A stretch of DNA of 64,000 bases from Anianabacter salinae. GTDB taxonomy: Bacteria; Pseudomonadota; Alphaproteobacteria; Rhodobacterales; Rhodobacteraceae. The stretch spans positions 372,001 through 436,000 of the forward strand of contig NZ_JAHQZS010000001.1 in the NCBI RefSeq assembly GCF_019061145.1. The letters are read 5' to 3'. Made by a program: the position numbers and the translations under genes. This document shows positions 44,295 through 53,055 of this stretch, piece after piece; positions within the stretch are counted from its first letter, which is position 1, and each line of letters opens with the position of its first letter. A model generated the notes under the pieces. That model was not told the DNA's origin and searched no databases. It was given only the letters and a program-made list of their open reading frames with translations.

Positions 44295-45071
44295 ATGCGA
44301 GACGACACAAAGGACACCGGCATCGCGGGCAAGACCTTTGTTCTGGCGACCGATCTGGACGGCACGTTCCTGGGCGGCACCGAGGCAGACCGCCAAGGCC
44401 TGTATGACTGGATCGAGGCGCGGCGCGACAGCGTCGGGCTGGTCTTCGTCACCGGGCGCGATCCGGCCTTCATCGCGCATCTGTGCGAGGGTCGCGGTGT
44501 GCCGCGCCCGGACTACGTCATCGGCGACGTCGGCACGACGATCGCGCGGATGGGCGAACACGGGCAGCCGCAGCCGATCCCCGAGCTTGAGGCGCAAATC
44601 GCCGCGCTGTGGGACGATGCGGGCGGGCGGGTGCGCGCCGCTCTGGACGGAGCGCCGGGCCTCACGCTGCAGCCGACCGCGTTCCGGTACCGGGTCAGCT
44701 ATGACCTTGATCCCGCGCACTACGATGCGTCGGCAGAGGCGACGATCCGCGCTATGGGCCATGATGTTCTGATCTCGGACAACCGGTTCTTCGACGTGCT
44801 GCCGAAGGGGATCAGCAAGGGGCCATCCTTGCTGCGGTTCCTCGACCGTTTCGGGATCGACCGCGCCCGCTGCCTTGCTGCGGGCGACACGCTGAACGAT
44901 CTGTCGATGCTGCTGGCCGGGGTGCCCGCCGTCGCCGTGGGCGGCGCGGAAAAGGCGCTGGTCGCCGAACTGGCAGGTGCGCCGCACGTTCATCTTGCCG
45001 AAGGGATCGGAGCCGCAGGCATCGCCGAAGCGATCCGAACCTTCGCGCTTCATCCAGACCCCCAGAGGTAA
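44295..45071 (+). CDS. HAD-superfamily phosphatase, probable glucosylglycerol-phosphate phosphatase
   Basis: A 258-residue HAD hydrolase of the sucrose-phosphatase-like class. Catalytic Asp20 and Asp22 lie in LATDLDGTFLGG, then VFVTGRD (motif II Thr), the Lys in KGISKGPSLL, and the acidic motif GDTLNDLSML. It is placed between gpsA and ggpS with 2- and 4-bp gaps. The position points to dephosphorylation of glucosylglycerol phosphate, giving the free osmolyte. The assignment to that substrate is inferred from context; sucrose or trehalose phosphate are the main alternatives. Confidence 0.75.
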   Translation: MRDDTKDTGIAGKTFVLATDLDGTFLGGTEADRQGLYDWIEARRDSVGLVFVTGRDPAFIAHLCEGRGVPRPDYVIGDVGTTIARMGEHGQPQPIPELEAQIAALWDDAGGRVRAALDGAPGLTLQPTAFRYRVSYDLDPAHYDASAEATIRAMGHDVLISDNRFFDVLPKGISKGPSLLRFLDRFGIDRARCLAAGDTLNDLSMLLAGVPAVAVGGAEKALVAELAGAPHVHLAEGIGAAGIAEAIRTFALHPDPQR

Positions 45072-45075
45072 TTAC

Positions 45076-46578
45076 ATGTCTTCCGAACTTGTCATCGTCT
45101 ATCACCGCCAGCCCTATGAAGAGGTCGAGGAGGACGGAAAGACCGTCCTGCGCGAGAACAAGAGCCCCAACGGAATCGTACCGACGCTGAAAAGTTTCTT
45201 CGGCTCGGTCGACCGGGGCGCCTGGATCGCGTGGAAGCTGGCGGACGACCCGTCGAACCCCGGCTTCGAGCAGGTGGTCGAAATCGAGGACGAGCACGGC
45301 AAATATTCCGTGTCACGCCTTCCGCTGTCGCCAGACCAGGTGCGCGAATTCTACCACGTCACCTCGAAAGAAGCGTTCTGGCCGATCCTTCACAGCTTCA
45401 AGGAGCGCTACAACTACGACCCTGTCGATTGGCCCAACTTTCGGCAGGTGAACTGGCAATTCGCCGAGGCCGCTGCCGCCGAGGCTGCCGAGAACGCGCT
45501 GGTCTGGATTCACGACTATAACCTGTGGCTGGTGCCCGGCTATCTGCGCAAGCTGCGCCCCGACCTGCGCATCGCCTTCTTCCACCATACGCCGTTCCCG
45601 GCGGCCGACATGTTCAACGTGCTGCCGTGGCGGCGCGAGATCGTCGAAAGCTTGCTGGCCTGCGATGTCGTCGGGTTCCACATTCCGCGCTACGCGGACA
45701 ATTTCGTATCGGTCGCGCGCAGCCTGCTCGAGGTCGACGTGATCGAGCGGGTGAAGGTCGGCGAGGACATGATTTCGGAAGGCACGGCGCTGACCGAACG
45801 GCAGGTGCCGACGCGGATCCGCTATCACGACCACGAGATTGCGATCAGCGTCGCGCCGGCAGGCGTCGACGTGGAGTTCATCGAAAGCCGGGCGAAGGCC
45901 GCCGAGAACCTTGAGCGTGCGGCCGCGATCCGCGAGGACCTGGGCGACTGCAAGCTGGTGCTGTCGGTCGGGCGCACCGACTACACCAAGGGCGGCGTCG
46001 AGCAACTCGCCAGCTTCGAGCGGCTGCTGGAACAGCGCCCCGAGTTGATCGGCAAGGTGCGGCTGATGCATGTCTCGGTCAGCGCCAATCGCAACATGGT
46101 CGCCTACAACGAGGTGCAGGAAGCCATCGAATCCACGGCGGGCCGCATCAACGGCCGGTTCGGCACGCTGGAATGGCAGCCGATCTCGCTCATCTCGCGC
46201 GCAATTCCGTTCTCGGAGCTTGTGGCCTATTACCAGTCCGCGGATGTTGCCTGGATCACGCCTCTGGCCGACGGCATGAACCTTGTCGCCAAGGAATTCG
46301 TCGCCTCGCGCACGGACGGCGACGGCGTGCTCGTCCTGTCCGAGTTCGCGGGTGCGGCGGTCGAGATGGGATCGGCGGTGATCACCAACCCGTTCTCGAA
46401 CCGGTCGATGGACACCGCCATCTCGCTGGCGCTGGAGATGCCCGAGGCCGAACGACGGACGCGGATGAAGGAGTTGCGCCGCATCGTCGGATTGCACGAT
46501 ATCCGGTTCTGGGCGGATGCCATCCGCGTCTCGTTCGACGAGGCGGGCGGTCTGAAAGGGGTGCGTCCCGCGGCCTGA
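45076..46578 (+). CDS. ggpS: Glucosylglycerol-phosphate synthase (GT20)
   Basis: A 500-residue GT20 enzyme. It follows the cyanobacterial GgpS sequence closely rather than OtsA: opening LVIVYHRQPYEEV, KSPNGIVPTLKSFF, FYHVTSKEAFWPILHSF, WIHDYNLWLVPGYLRKL, FFHHTPFPAADMFNVLPWR and ACDVVGFHIPRY. The donor site has SVGRTDYTKG and ADGMNLVAKEFV. GgpS joins ADP-glucose and glycerol 3-phosphate, making the salt-stress osmolyte precursor. A GAGGT site sits 8 nt before the ATG. Neighbouring gpsA and HAD genes supply substrate and phosphatase. I judged the match against the cyanobacterial family from memory. Confidence 0.85.
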   Translation: MSSELVIVYHRQPYEEVEEDGKTVLRENKSPNGIVPTLKSFFGSVDRGAWIAWKLADDPSNPGFEQVVEIEDEHGKYSVSRLPLSPDQVREFYHVTSKEAFWPILHSFKERYNYDPVDWPNFRQVNWQFAEAAAAEAAENALVWIHDYNLWLVPGYLRKLRPDLRIAFFHHTPFPAADMFNVLPWRREIVESLLACDVVGFHIPRYADNFVSVARSLLEVDVIERVKVGEDMISEGTALTERQVPTRIRYHDHEIAISVAPAGVDVEFIESRAKAAENLERAAAIREDLGDCKLVLSVGRTDYTKGGVEQLASFERLLEQRPELIGKVRLMHVSVSANRNMVAYNEVQEAIESTAGRINGRFGTLEWQPISLISRAIPFSELVAYYQSADVAWITPLADGMNLVAKEFVASRTDGDGVLVLSEFAGAAVEMGSAVITNPFSNRSMDTAISLALEMPEAERRTRMKELRRIVGLHDIRFWADAIRVSFDEAGGLKGVRPAA

Positions 46579-46691
46579 TCTGGCGGCCGGCGGACGGTGC
46601 GCGGGCGAGGATGACAGCGGCCAAGAAACCGCCTAAGACTACGGCGCCCCGCCCCCGCTTCGGGCATTCCAGTTCCATATGAGAAAGCCCG

Positions 46692-48539
46692 ATGTTCGCC
46701 TGGTTCGAACGCCGCATCGACCCCTATCCGCAGGACATGCCGCAGATGCCGCCCGCATCCCTGTGGCGGTTCATGCTGCACTACAGCCGGGGGGCGCTGC
46801 CGTGGCTGGGGTTGCTGGCGGCGGGGTCGGGCATGATCGCGTTGATCGAGGTGATGCTGTTCGGCTGGCTGGGCGACATCATCGACCGGCTTGGCGACAC
46901 TCCGCGCGCAGAGTTCTGGGCACAGGAAGGCGCGCAGATCGCGATGATCGCCGTCGTTCTTCTGATCGTGTTGCCGCTGTTGAACCTCGTCACCTCGCTG
47001 ATCCTGCACCAGTCGCTGATGGGCAACTTTCCGCAGCGCATCCGCTGGCAGGCGCACCGCTACCTGCTGCGCCAGTCGATCGGCTATTTCCACGACGAGT
47101 TCTCTGGCCGGATCTCGCAGCGGCTGATGCAGACCGCGCTGGCCGTGCGCGAGGTCGCCATGAAGATCATGGACGTCGGCAGCTACGTTCTGATCTATTT
47201 CCTTGGTGCGCTGATCCTTGCGGCCAGCCAGGACTGGCGGCTGGCGATCCCGTTCCTGCTGTGGGCGGCGGCCTATGGCGCCATGCTGTGGCAGATCGTG
47301 CCGCGCCTTGGCCGGATCGCGCAAGCGCAGGCCGACGCCCGCAGCGCGATGACTGGGCGGATCGTCGACAGCTACACCAACATCGCCACGGTCAAGCTGT
47401 TCTCGCATTCCGACCGCGAGGAACGCTGGATGCATGAGGGCATGGACCAGTTCCTGCAGACGGTCTACCGCCAGATGCGCCTGTCCAGCCTGCAGGACAT
47501 CGTCCTCAACCTCATCAACGTCTGGCTTGTCGCCTCGGTCGCGGGGCTTGGGCTGTGGCTGTGGTCGCAGGGGGCTGCCCAAGTGGGCGCGGTTGTCGTC
47601 GCCGTGCCTCTGGCGCTGCGGCTGAACAACATGGCGCACTGGATCATGTGGGAATTCGCCGCCCTGTTCGAGAACATCGGCACCGTGCGCGACGGGATCA
47701 CCAGCCTTGCCCTGCCGCGCGAGGTCGGCGATGCGCCCGGCGCCGTGCCGTTGCAGGCCGGGCCGGGCGCGGTGCGGTTCGACAATGTCACCTTCCGTTA
47801 TCGCGGGCTGGGGCAGGCCCAGCCGCTTCCCGTGCTCGACGAGCTGACGCTGCACCTGCGCCCCGGCGAGCGGGTGGGGCTGGTGGGCCGGTCGGGCGCG
47901 GGAAAATCCACACTCATCAACCTCTTGCTGCGATTCCACGATATCGAACATGGCACGATCACCATCGACGGGCAGGACGTTCGCAGCGTCACGCAGGATA
48001 GCCTGCGCGCAGCAATCGGCGTGGTGACGCAGGACAGCGCGCTTCTGCACCGCTCGGTGCGCGAGAACATCGCCTATGGTCGCCCCGACGCCACCGAGGC
48101 GCAGATCGAGGCCGCCCTGCGCACGGCCGAAGCGGATGGATTTGTGCCCGACCTTGTCGACAGCCGGGGAAGGCGCGGGCTTGATGCCCATGTCGGCGAG
48201 AGGGGCGTGAAACTGTCGGGCGGCCAGCGCCAGCGCATCGCCATTGCGCGCGTCGCATTGAAAGACGCACCGATCCTGGTTCTGGACGAGGCGACCAGTG
48301 CGCTCGACAGTGAGGTCGAAGCGGCGATCCAGTCGCGGCTTGCGGCCCTGATGGAGGGCAAGACGGTGATCGCCATCGCGCACCGCCTGTCGACCATCGC
48401 GGCGATGGACCGTCTGGTGGTGATGGACAATGGCCGCATCATCGAACAGGGGCCGCACACCCAGCTGATCGCGCAAGGCGGGCTCTATGCGCGGCTGTGG
48501 CAGCGGCAATCCGGCGGCTTCCTTGCGGCGGACGATTAG
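46692..48539 (+). CDS. ABC transporter, fused permease-ATPase (exporter type)
   Basis: A 615-residue half-transporter. Six membrane helices occupy residues about 30-320. The nucleotide-binding domain follows with Walker A GRSGAGKST, Q-loop VVTQDSALL, signature [13 protein letters not shown], Walker B ILVLDEATSALD and the switch His in IAHRLST. This is the MsbA/multidrug-type architecture, presumably a homodimer exporting a lipid or hydrophobic compound. It is not of the type I RTX-exporter class (no C39-like N-terminal domain and no adaptor gene next to it). Lies 113 bp after ggpS; a shared transcript is possible. Confidence 0.88.
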   Translation: MFAWFERRIDPYPQDMPQMPPASLWRFMLHYSRGALPWLGLLAAGSGMIALIEVMLFGWLGDIIDRLGDTPRAEFWAQEGAQIAMIAVVLLIVLPLLNLVTSLILHQSLMGNFPQRIRWQAHRYLLRQSIGYFHDEFSGRISQRLMQTALAVREVAMKIMDVGSYVLIYFLGALILAASQDWRLAIPFLLWAAAYGAMLWQIVPRLGRIAQAQADARSAMTGRIVDSYTNIATVKLFSHSDREERWMHEGMDQFLQTVYRQMRLSSLQDIVLNLINVWLVASVAGLGLWLWSQGAAQVGAVVVAVPLALRLNNMAHWIMWEFAALFENIGTVRDGITSLALPREVGDAPGAVPLQAGPGAVRFDNVTFRYRGLGQAQPLPVLDELTLHLRPGERVGLVGRSGAGKSTLINLLLRFHDIEHGTITIDGQDVRSVTQDSLRAAIGVVTQDSALLHRSVRENIAYGRPDATEAQIEAALRTAEADGFVPDLVDSRGRRGLDAHVGERGVKLSGGQRQRIAIARVALKDAPILVLDEATSALDSEVEAAIQSRLAALMEGKTVIAIAHRLSTIAAMDRLVVMDNGRIIEQGPHTQLIAQGGLYARLWQRQSGGFLAADD

Positions 48540-48602
48540 GGGCGGGGGACCTTTCGCATCTTGCCCCGAAATGGCTTGACCATGGCAAGATGCCAATTCT
48601 AT

Positions 48603-48631
48603 CGTAAAATTTGACATTGCGCGCGTAAAAT
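48603..48631. promoter_or_regulatory. Repeated CGTAAAAT elements upstream of the LacI-family regulator
   Basis: CGTAAAAT occurs at 48603-48610 and again at 48624-48631, 21 bp (two turns) apart, the second within GCGCGCGTAAAAT. A TTGACA -35-like word lies between them (48611-48616). The same GCGCGTAAAAT word recurs upstream of smoE, so this looks like an autoregulatory operator of the LacI protein. Confidence 0.5.
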
Positions 48632-48703
48632 ATTCTTTCGAAGAACCTTGCACGCCGGCAAGTTGCCCGCGCAGGTCCAGTCATTGAGACGGGGAAGGAG
48701 GCG

Positions 48704-49738
48704 ATGACCATGCGCAAGATCCGCAACATGGAAGAATTCGCCGAGGTCAGCGGCATCTCGCGGCCGACGGTGTCAAAATATTTCCACGACCCCGACAGCG
48801 TGCGGGACAGCACGCGCAAGCGCATCGAGGCGGCGCTTGCGAAATACGATTACCGGCCCAACATGTTCGCGGTGAACCAGAACCGCAAGCTGACCAAGAA
48901 CGTCGGCATCGTGGTGCCCTACCTTGCCGATCCCTATTTCGCAGAGATCGCGCGCAACATCGAGGAACGCTGCATCGAGGCGGGATTTCACCCCTCGCTG
49001 TTCAGCGCGCATGGCAAGCCCGAGCTTGAGAATGCGATCCTCGACAACCTGCGTGCGCTCAAGCCCGCGGGCGTTCTGTTCGCTCCGTTGGGACGGCGCA
49101 ATTCGGACAAGAAGGTCATCGAGGATTTTTGCCGCGATGTGCCGACGATCCTTTTCGACAGCAATATCGAGGGGGTAGGCGCAGCGTTCATCGGGTCGGA
49201 CAACGCCAGCTTCGTCAACCAGACAGTCGACTACCTGCATCGTTCCGGCGACATCCCGTGCTTTTTCGAGATGCGGTATCCGGCGAACCCCAATGCCATC
49301 CGGCGGCGCGATGCCTATATCGCGGCGATGGACCGGCTGGGAATGGAGCCGCATGTCGTCGCGGTCGAGGGCACCGGTTGGGCCTTTGAGGAAATCGGGC
49401 GGCAAGGCGCGCTGAAGCTGCTGGAAAGCGACGCACTGCCGACGCGCACCGTCCTGTGCAGCAATGACCGGCTGGCCATCGGGTTCCTGTCGGCATGCTA
49501 TGACAGGGGGATCGTGGTCGGCTTTGGTCCCGACTGCGACCTGCGCGTCGCCTCGATGGACGACCACCCCTATTCGCGGTTCACCTGCCCGCCGCTGACC
49601 ACGGCCGCGCATGACTATGACGCTGTCGCGCGGCTGACGGTCGAGACCCTGCTCAAGCTGATCGAATCGGACGGAACGCTCGGTGAGCGCTATGAGCGGC
49701 TGATCTCGACCCGCCTGATCCTGCGCGCATCCGCCTGA
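48704..49738 (+). CDS. LacI-family transcriptional regulator of the polyol operon
   Basis: A 344-residue repressor. The HTH is MEEFAEVSGISRPTVSKYF (residues 9-27), with the hinge helix around KRIEAALAKYDYRPN. The periplasmic-binding-protein-like effector domain follows (VGIVVPYLADPYFAEIARNI, CSNDRLAIGFLSACYDRG). The HTH is a slightly unusual variant beginning MTMRKIRNMEEF. It lies just upstream of smoE on the same strand with an AT-rich, repeat-bearing gap of about 90 bp, so it probably represses or activates the smo operon and responds to a polyol. Confidence 0.92.
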   Translation: MTMRKIRNMEEFAEVSGISRPTVSKYFHDPDSVRDSTRKRIEAALAKYDYRPNMFAVNQNRKLTKNVGIVVPYLADPYFAEIARNIEERCIEAGFHPSLFSAHGKPELENAILDNLRALKPAGVLFAPLGRRNSDKKVIEDFCRDVPTILFDSNIEGVGAAFIGSDNASFVNQTVDYLHRSGDIPCFFEMRYPANPNAIRRRDAYIAAMDRLGMEPHVVAVEGTGWAFEEIGRQGALKLLESDALPTRTVLCSNDRLAIGFLSACYDRGIVVGFGPDCDLRVASMDDHPYSRFTCPPLTTAAHDYDAVARLTVETLLKLIESDGTLGERYERLISTRLILRASA

Positions 49739-49750
49739 AGGAGCCTATTA

Positions 49751-49796
49751 TTTTCGCGCGTAAAATTTCTGTTGACCGCGCGTATTGTTTTCGCGC
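49751..49796 (+). promoter_or_regulatory. smo operon promoter/operator region
   Basis: Repeated words TTTTCGCGCGTAAAAT (49751-49766), CGCGCGTA (49777-49784) and TTTTCGCGC (49788-49796) precede the smoE start by about 35-80 bp. A TTGACC -35-like word is at 49772-49777. The shared GCGCGTAAAAT also occurs before the lacI-type gene, which marks it as the likely binding motif. Confidence 0.5.
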
Positions 49797-49830
49797 ACCC
49801 TAGCGGACACATCCAAAGGGAGGATACCGG

Positions 49831-51153
49831 ATGCACCTCAAGAACGCACTTCGTGCGGGGACCGCGATCACGCTGCTCACCGCCACCTCGGCATTCGCCG
49901 CAAGCCACGCCACAACGCTGACCATCGCGACCGTGAACAACGGCGACATGGTTCGCATGCAGGGCCTGACTGCTGATTTCACTGAACAGAACCCCGGTAT
50001 CGCCCTCGAGTGGGTCACGCTGGAAGAGAACGTCCTGCGCCAGAACGTGACCACCGACATCTCGACCGGTGGCGGCCAGTATGACGTCATCACCATCGGC
50101 ACCTACGAGGTTCCGATCTGGGGCGCGAACGACTGGCTGGTTTCGCTGTCCGACGGCATGGCCGAGGACTGGGATCAGGGCGACCTGCTGCCCGCGATCG
50201 CTGGCGGCCTCACCATCGACGGCGAACTTTATGCCGCGCCGTTCTACGGCGAATCCTCGATGGTCATGTACCGCACCGACCTGATGGAAGCCGCCGGGCT
50301 GGAAATGCCCGAAGCGCCGACCTGGCAGTTCATCCGTGAAGCGGCGGCCGCAATGACCGACCGCGACAACGAGATCAACGGCATCTGCGCCCGCGGCAAG
50401 GCCGGCTGGGGCGAGAACATGGCCTTCCTGACCGCCATGTCCAACAGCTTTGGCGCGCGCTGGTTCGATGCCGACTGGAACGCCCAGTTCGACGGCGAAG
50501 CCTGGGCCAACACGCTCAACTTCTACCTGGACATGATGAACGAGTCCGGTCCCGCTGGCGCCGGCAACAACGGCTTCAACGAGAACCTGACCCTGTTCCA
50601 ACAGGGCAAGTGCGGCATGTGGATCGACGCGACCGTCGCGGCATCCTTCGTGACCAACCCGAACGACTCGACCGTCGCCGACAAGGTCGGCTTTGCTCTG
50701 GCGCCGGACACGGGCCTTGGCAAGCGCGGCAACTGGCTCTGGGCATGGTCGCTGGCCATCCCGGCGTCTTCGGAAAAGGTCGAAGCGGCCAAGACCTTCA
50801 TCAGCTGGGCAACCTCGAAAGGCTATACCGAGCTTGTTGCGGCCAACGAAGGCTGGGCGAACGTTCCTCCGGGCACGCGTTCCTCGCTCTACCAGAACGA
50901 GGAATACCTGGCGGCTGCACCGTTCGCACAGATGACGCTGAACAGCATCAACTCGGCTGACCCGACCAACCCGACGGTCGATCCGGTGCCCTACACCGGC
51001 GTGCAGTTCGTCGCGATCCCGGAATTCGCGGGCATCGCAACCCAGGTCGGTCAGCAGTTCTCTGCGGCGCTTGCCGGGCAGCAGTCGGCTGAAGAAGCCC
51101 TTGCCAACGCGCAAGAGCTGACCACCGACGAAATGGAAGCCGCCGGCTACTAA
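49831..51153 (+). CDS. smoE: Polyol ABC transporter substrate-binding protein
   Basis: A 440-residue periplasmic protein of the SBP_bac_1 sugar group, the receptor of the sorbitol/mannitol transporter. Signal peptide MHLKNALRAGTAITLLTATS then AFA-ASH cleavage. The mature part has TLTIATVNNGDMVRMQGLTA, YDVITIGTYEVPIWGANDWL, WGENMAFLTAMSNSFGARWF and WSLAIPASSEKVEAAKTFIS, as in SmoE/MtlE. First gene of smoEFGK-smoS-mtlK. GGGAGG lies upstream of the ATG. A strong stem-loop follows it, before smoF. Confidence 0.9.
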   Translation: MHLKNALRAGTAITLLTATSAFAASHATTLTIATVNNGDMVRMQGLTADFTEQNPGIALEWVTLEENVLRQNVTTDISTGGGQYDVITIGTYEVPIWGANDWLVSLSDGMAEDWDQGDLLPAIAGGLTIDGELYAAPFYGESSMVMYRTDLMEAAGLEMPEAPTWQFIREAAAAMTDRDNEINGICARGKAGWGENMAFLTAMSNSFGARWFDADWNAQFDGEAWANTLNFYLDMMNESGPAGAGNNGFNENLTLFQQGKCGMWIDATVAASFVTNPNDSTVADKVGFALAPDTGLGKRGNWLWAWSLAIPASSEKVEAAKTFISWATSKGYTELVAANEGWANVPPGTRSSLYQNEEYLAAAPFAQMTLNSINSADPTNPTVDPVPYTGVQFVAIPEFAGIATQVGQQFSAALAGQQSAEEALANAQELTTDEMEAAGY

Positions 51154-51165
51154 GTCTGGCGCTTC

Positions 51166-51190
51166 GAGGCGGGGCTTCATGCCCCGCCTC
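51166..51190 (+). terminator. Intra-operon stem-loop after smoE
   Basis: Perfect 10-bp stem (GAGGCGGGGC / GCCCCGCCTC) with a 5-nt loop TTCAT, 12 bp after the smoE stop and 108 bp before smoF. It likely reduces expression of the downstream permease genes or protects smoE mRNA. Confidence 0.75.
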
Positions 51191-51297
51191 ATTCCTACCC
51201 TTGTACCAGTTCCGAACGGTTTTTTCGTGGACGCCAGCGCGGCGTCTTCGCAAGCGCCGCTTGTCCCGAAGTCGCCGTTGCCTAAGGAGCCTGACCC

Positions 51298-52164
51298 ATG
51301 GCCACCCAGCATTCCAGAGCCGCCGCAAGGCTGATGATCACTCCAGCCGTCTTCGTGCTGCTGGTGTGGATGCTGATCCCGCTGTGCATGACGCTGTATT
51401 TCTCCTTTGCCGACTACCGGCCGATGCGCGCCACCTTCGAACCCTGGATCGGGTTCGAGAATTACGGCCGCTTCCTGACCTCGTCCGCCTTCACGTCGTC
51501 GATCGTGACGACCCTGCAGATGGTCGGCGGCATCCTGTGCATCACCATCGGCGGCGGTGTACTGATGGCACTGCTTCTGGATCAACCGATCTTCGGGCAG
51601 GGTATCGTCCGAATTCTCGTGATCGCGCCGTTCTTCGTGATGCCCACGGTGTCGGCGCTGGTCTGGAAGAACATGTTTTTCAACGTCGACAACGGGCTGT
51701 TCTCCTACGCCTACAAGGCGCTTGGAATGCAACCCTTCGACTTTCTGTCGCAAGCACCGCTGTTCTCGATCATCGTCATCGTGGCATGGCAATGGCTGCC
51801 CTTCGCGACGCTGATCCTGTTGACTGCCGTGCAGTCGCTGTCGAGCGAGCAGCTTGAAGCCGCCGAGATGGACGGCGCGCCCGCGCTCAGCCGGTTCCGC
51901 CACATCATCCTGCCGCATCTCAGCCGCGCGATCACCGTCGTGATCCTGATCCAGACGATCTTTCTTCTGTCGATCTTCGCCGAGATCTTCGTGACTACGA
52001 ACGGCGCCTTCGGCACCCGGACGCTGACCTACCTGGTCTACCAGCGCGTGCTGGAAAGCCAGAACATCGGCCTTGGCTCTGCCGGTGGCATCATCGCCGT
52101 GATCCTTGCCAACATCGTCGCGATCTTCCTGATGCGGATCGTCGGCAAGAACCTCGACACCTGA
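51298..52164 (+). CDS. smoF: Polyol ABC transporter permease
   Basis: A 288-residue inner-membrane permease with six helices, of the MalF-like class. N-terminal ITPAVFVLLVWMLIPLCMTL is the first helix. The cytoplasmic EAA loop is EQLEAAEMDGAPALSRFRHI, which docks to the SmoK ATPase. LEAAEMDGA is the canonical EAA---G element. It ends 12 bp before smoG. Sorbitol/mannitol specificity comes from the operon context, including the two polyol dehydrogenase genes. Confidence 0.9.
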   Translation: MATQHSRAAARLMITPAVFVLLVWMLIPLCMTLYFSFADYRPMRATFEPWIGFENYGRFLTSSAFTSSIVTTLQMVGGILCITIGGGVLMALLLDQPIFGQGIVRILVIAPFFVMPTVSALVWKNMFFNVDNGLFSYAYKALGMQPFDFLSQAPLFSIIVIVAWQWLPFATLILLTAVQSLSSEQLEAAEMDGAPALSRFRHIILPHLSRAITVVILIQTIFLLSIFAEIFVTTNGAFGTRTLTYLVYQRVLESQNIGLGSAGGIIAVILANIVAIFLMRIVGKNLDT

Positions 52165-52176
52165 GGAGGAACCACA

Positions 52177-53007
52177 ATGGCCCGCGCTATCAGCACCAAC
52201 AAGAAGATTATGTGGACCTCGCTCGCCTGGGGCTTTGGCCTGGTGATGTTCTTCCCGATCCTGTGGACCTTCCTGACCTCGTTCAAGTCAGAGGCCACGG
52301 CAATCGCGGACCCGCCGGTATGGTTCCTGTTCGACTGGACGCTCGAGAATTACACGGCCGTGCAAGAGCGGTCGAACTATCCGCTCGCGCTGAGCAACTC
52401 GATCATCATCGCGGTGGGCTCGACCATCCTTGGCATCCTGATCGCGGTGCCCGCGGCCTGGGCGATGGCCTTTGTGCCCGGCAAGCGCACCAAGGACGTG
52501 CTGTTGTGGATGCTGTCGACCAAGATGCTGCCCGCTGTCGGCGTGCTTTATCCGCTGGTCCTGCTGGCCAAATGGCTGGGCGTGATGGACAGCCGCATCC
52601 TCTTGATCGTGGTGCTGATGCTCATCAACCTGCCGATCATCGTCTGGATGCTTTACACCTACTTCCGCGAAATCCCGGGCGAAATCCTGGAAGCCGCGCG
52701 CATGGACGGTGCCAGCCTGCGCAACGAGATCATCTATGTGCTGACGCCCATGGCCGTGCCGGGGATCGCCTCGACCATCCTGCTGAACATCATCCTGGCC
52801 TGGAACGAGGCGTTCTGGACCATCCTTCTGACCACCGTGGACGCCGCGCCGCTGACCAAGTTCATCGCCAGTTTCTCGGCGCCCGAGGGCCTGTTCTACG
52901 CCAAGCTGTCGGCGGCTTCGATGATGGCCATTGCGCCGATCCTCATCATGGGCTGGTTCAGCCAGAAACAACTCGTCCGGGGCCTGACCTTCGGCGCCGT
53001 CAAATAG
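52177..53007 (+). CDS. smoG: Polyol ABC transporter permease (second subunit)
   Basis: A 276-residue permease, MalG-like, with six helices. The N-terminal helix is WGFGLVMFFPILWTFLTSFK. The EAA motif is EILEAARMDGASLRNEIIYV, followed by LTPMAVPGIASTILLNIILA. Pairs with SmoF to form the channel. It is closely spaced with smoF, and an AGGAGG ribosome site is present upstream. The end of the protein (QKQLVRGLTFGAVK) is the usual C-terminal signature of this subunit. Confidence 0.9.
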   Translation: MARAISTNKKIMWTSLAWGFGLVMFFPILWTFLTSFKSEATAIADPPVWFLFDWTLENYTAVQERSNYPLALSNSIIIAVGSTILGILIAVPAAWAMAFVPGKRTKDVLLWMLSTKMLPAVGVLYPLVLLAKWLGVMDSRILLIVVLMLINLPIIVWMLYTYFREIPGEILEAARMDGASLRNEIIYVLTPMAVPGIASTILLNIILAWNEAFWTILLTTVDAAPLTKFIASFSAPEGLFYAKLSAASMMAIAPILIMGWFSQKQLVRGLTFGAVK

Positions 53008-53055
53008 GGCCCTCAACGCAGCGCAAGCGATAGGGCAATAAAAGGGAAGCACCCC

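Noticed and set aside
45076-46578. Reading the GT20 gene as trehalose-6-phosphate synthase (otsA)
   Set aside because: The N-terminal and substrate-region motifs follow cyanobacterial GgpS, and gpsA next door supplies its acceptor. OtsA remains a weaker alternative.
46692-48539. The fused ABC transporter as the type I exporter of the RTX protein
   Set aside because: It is 25 kb away, lacks the type I exporter N-terminal features, and no membrane-fusion adaptor gene is adjacent.
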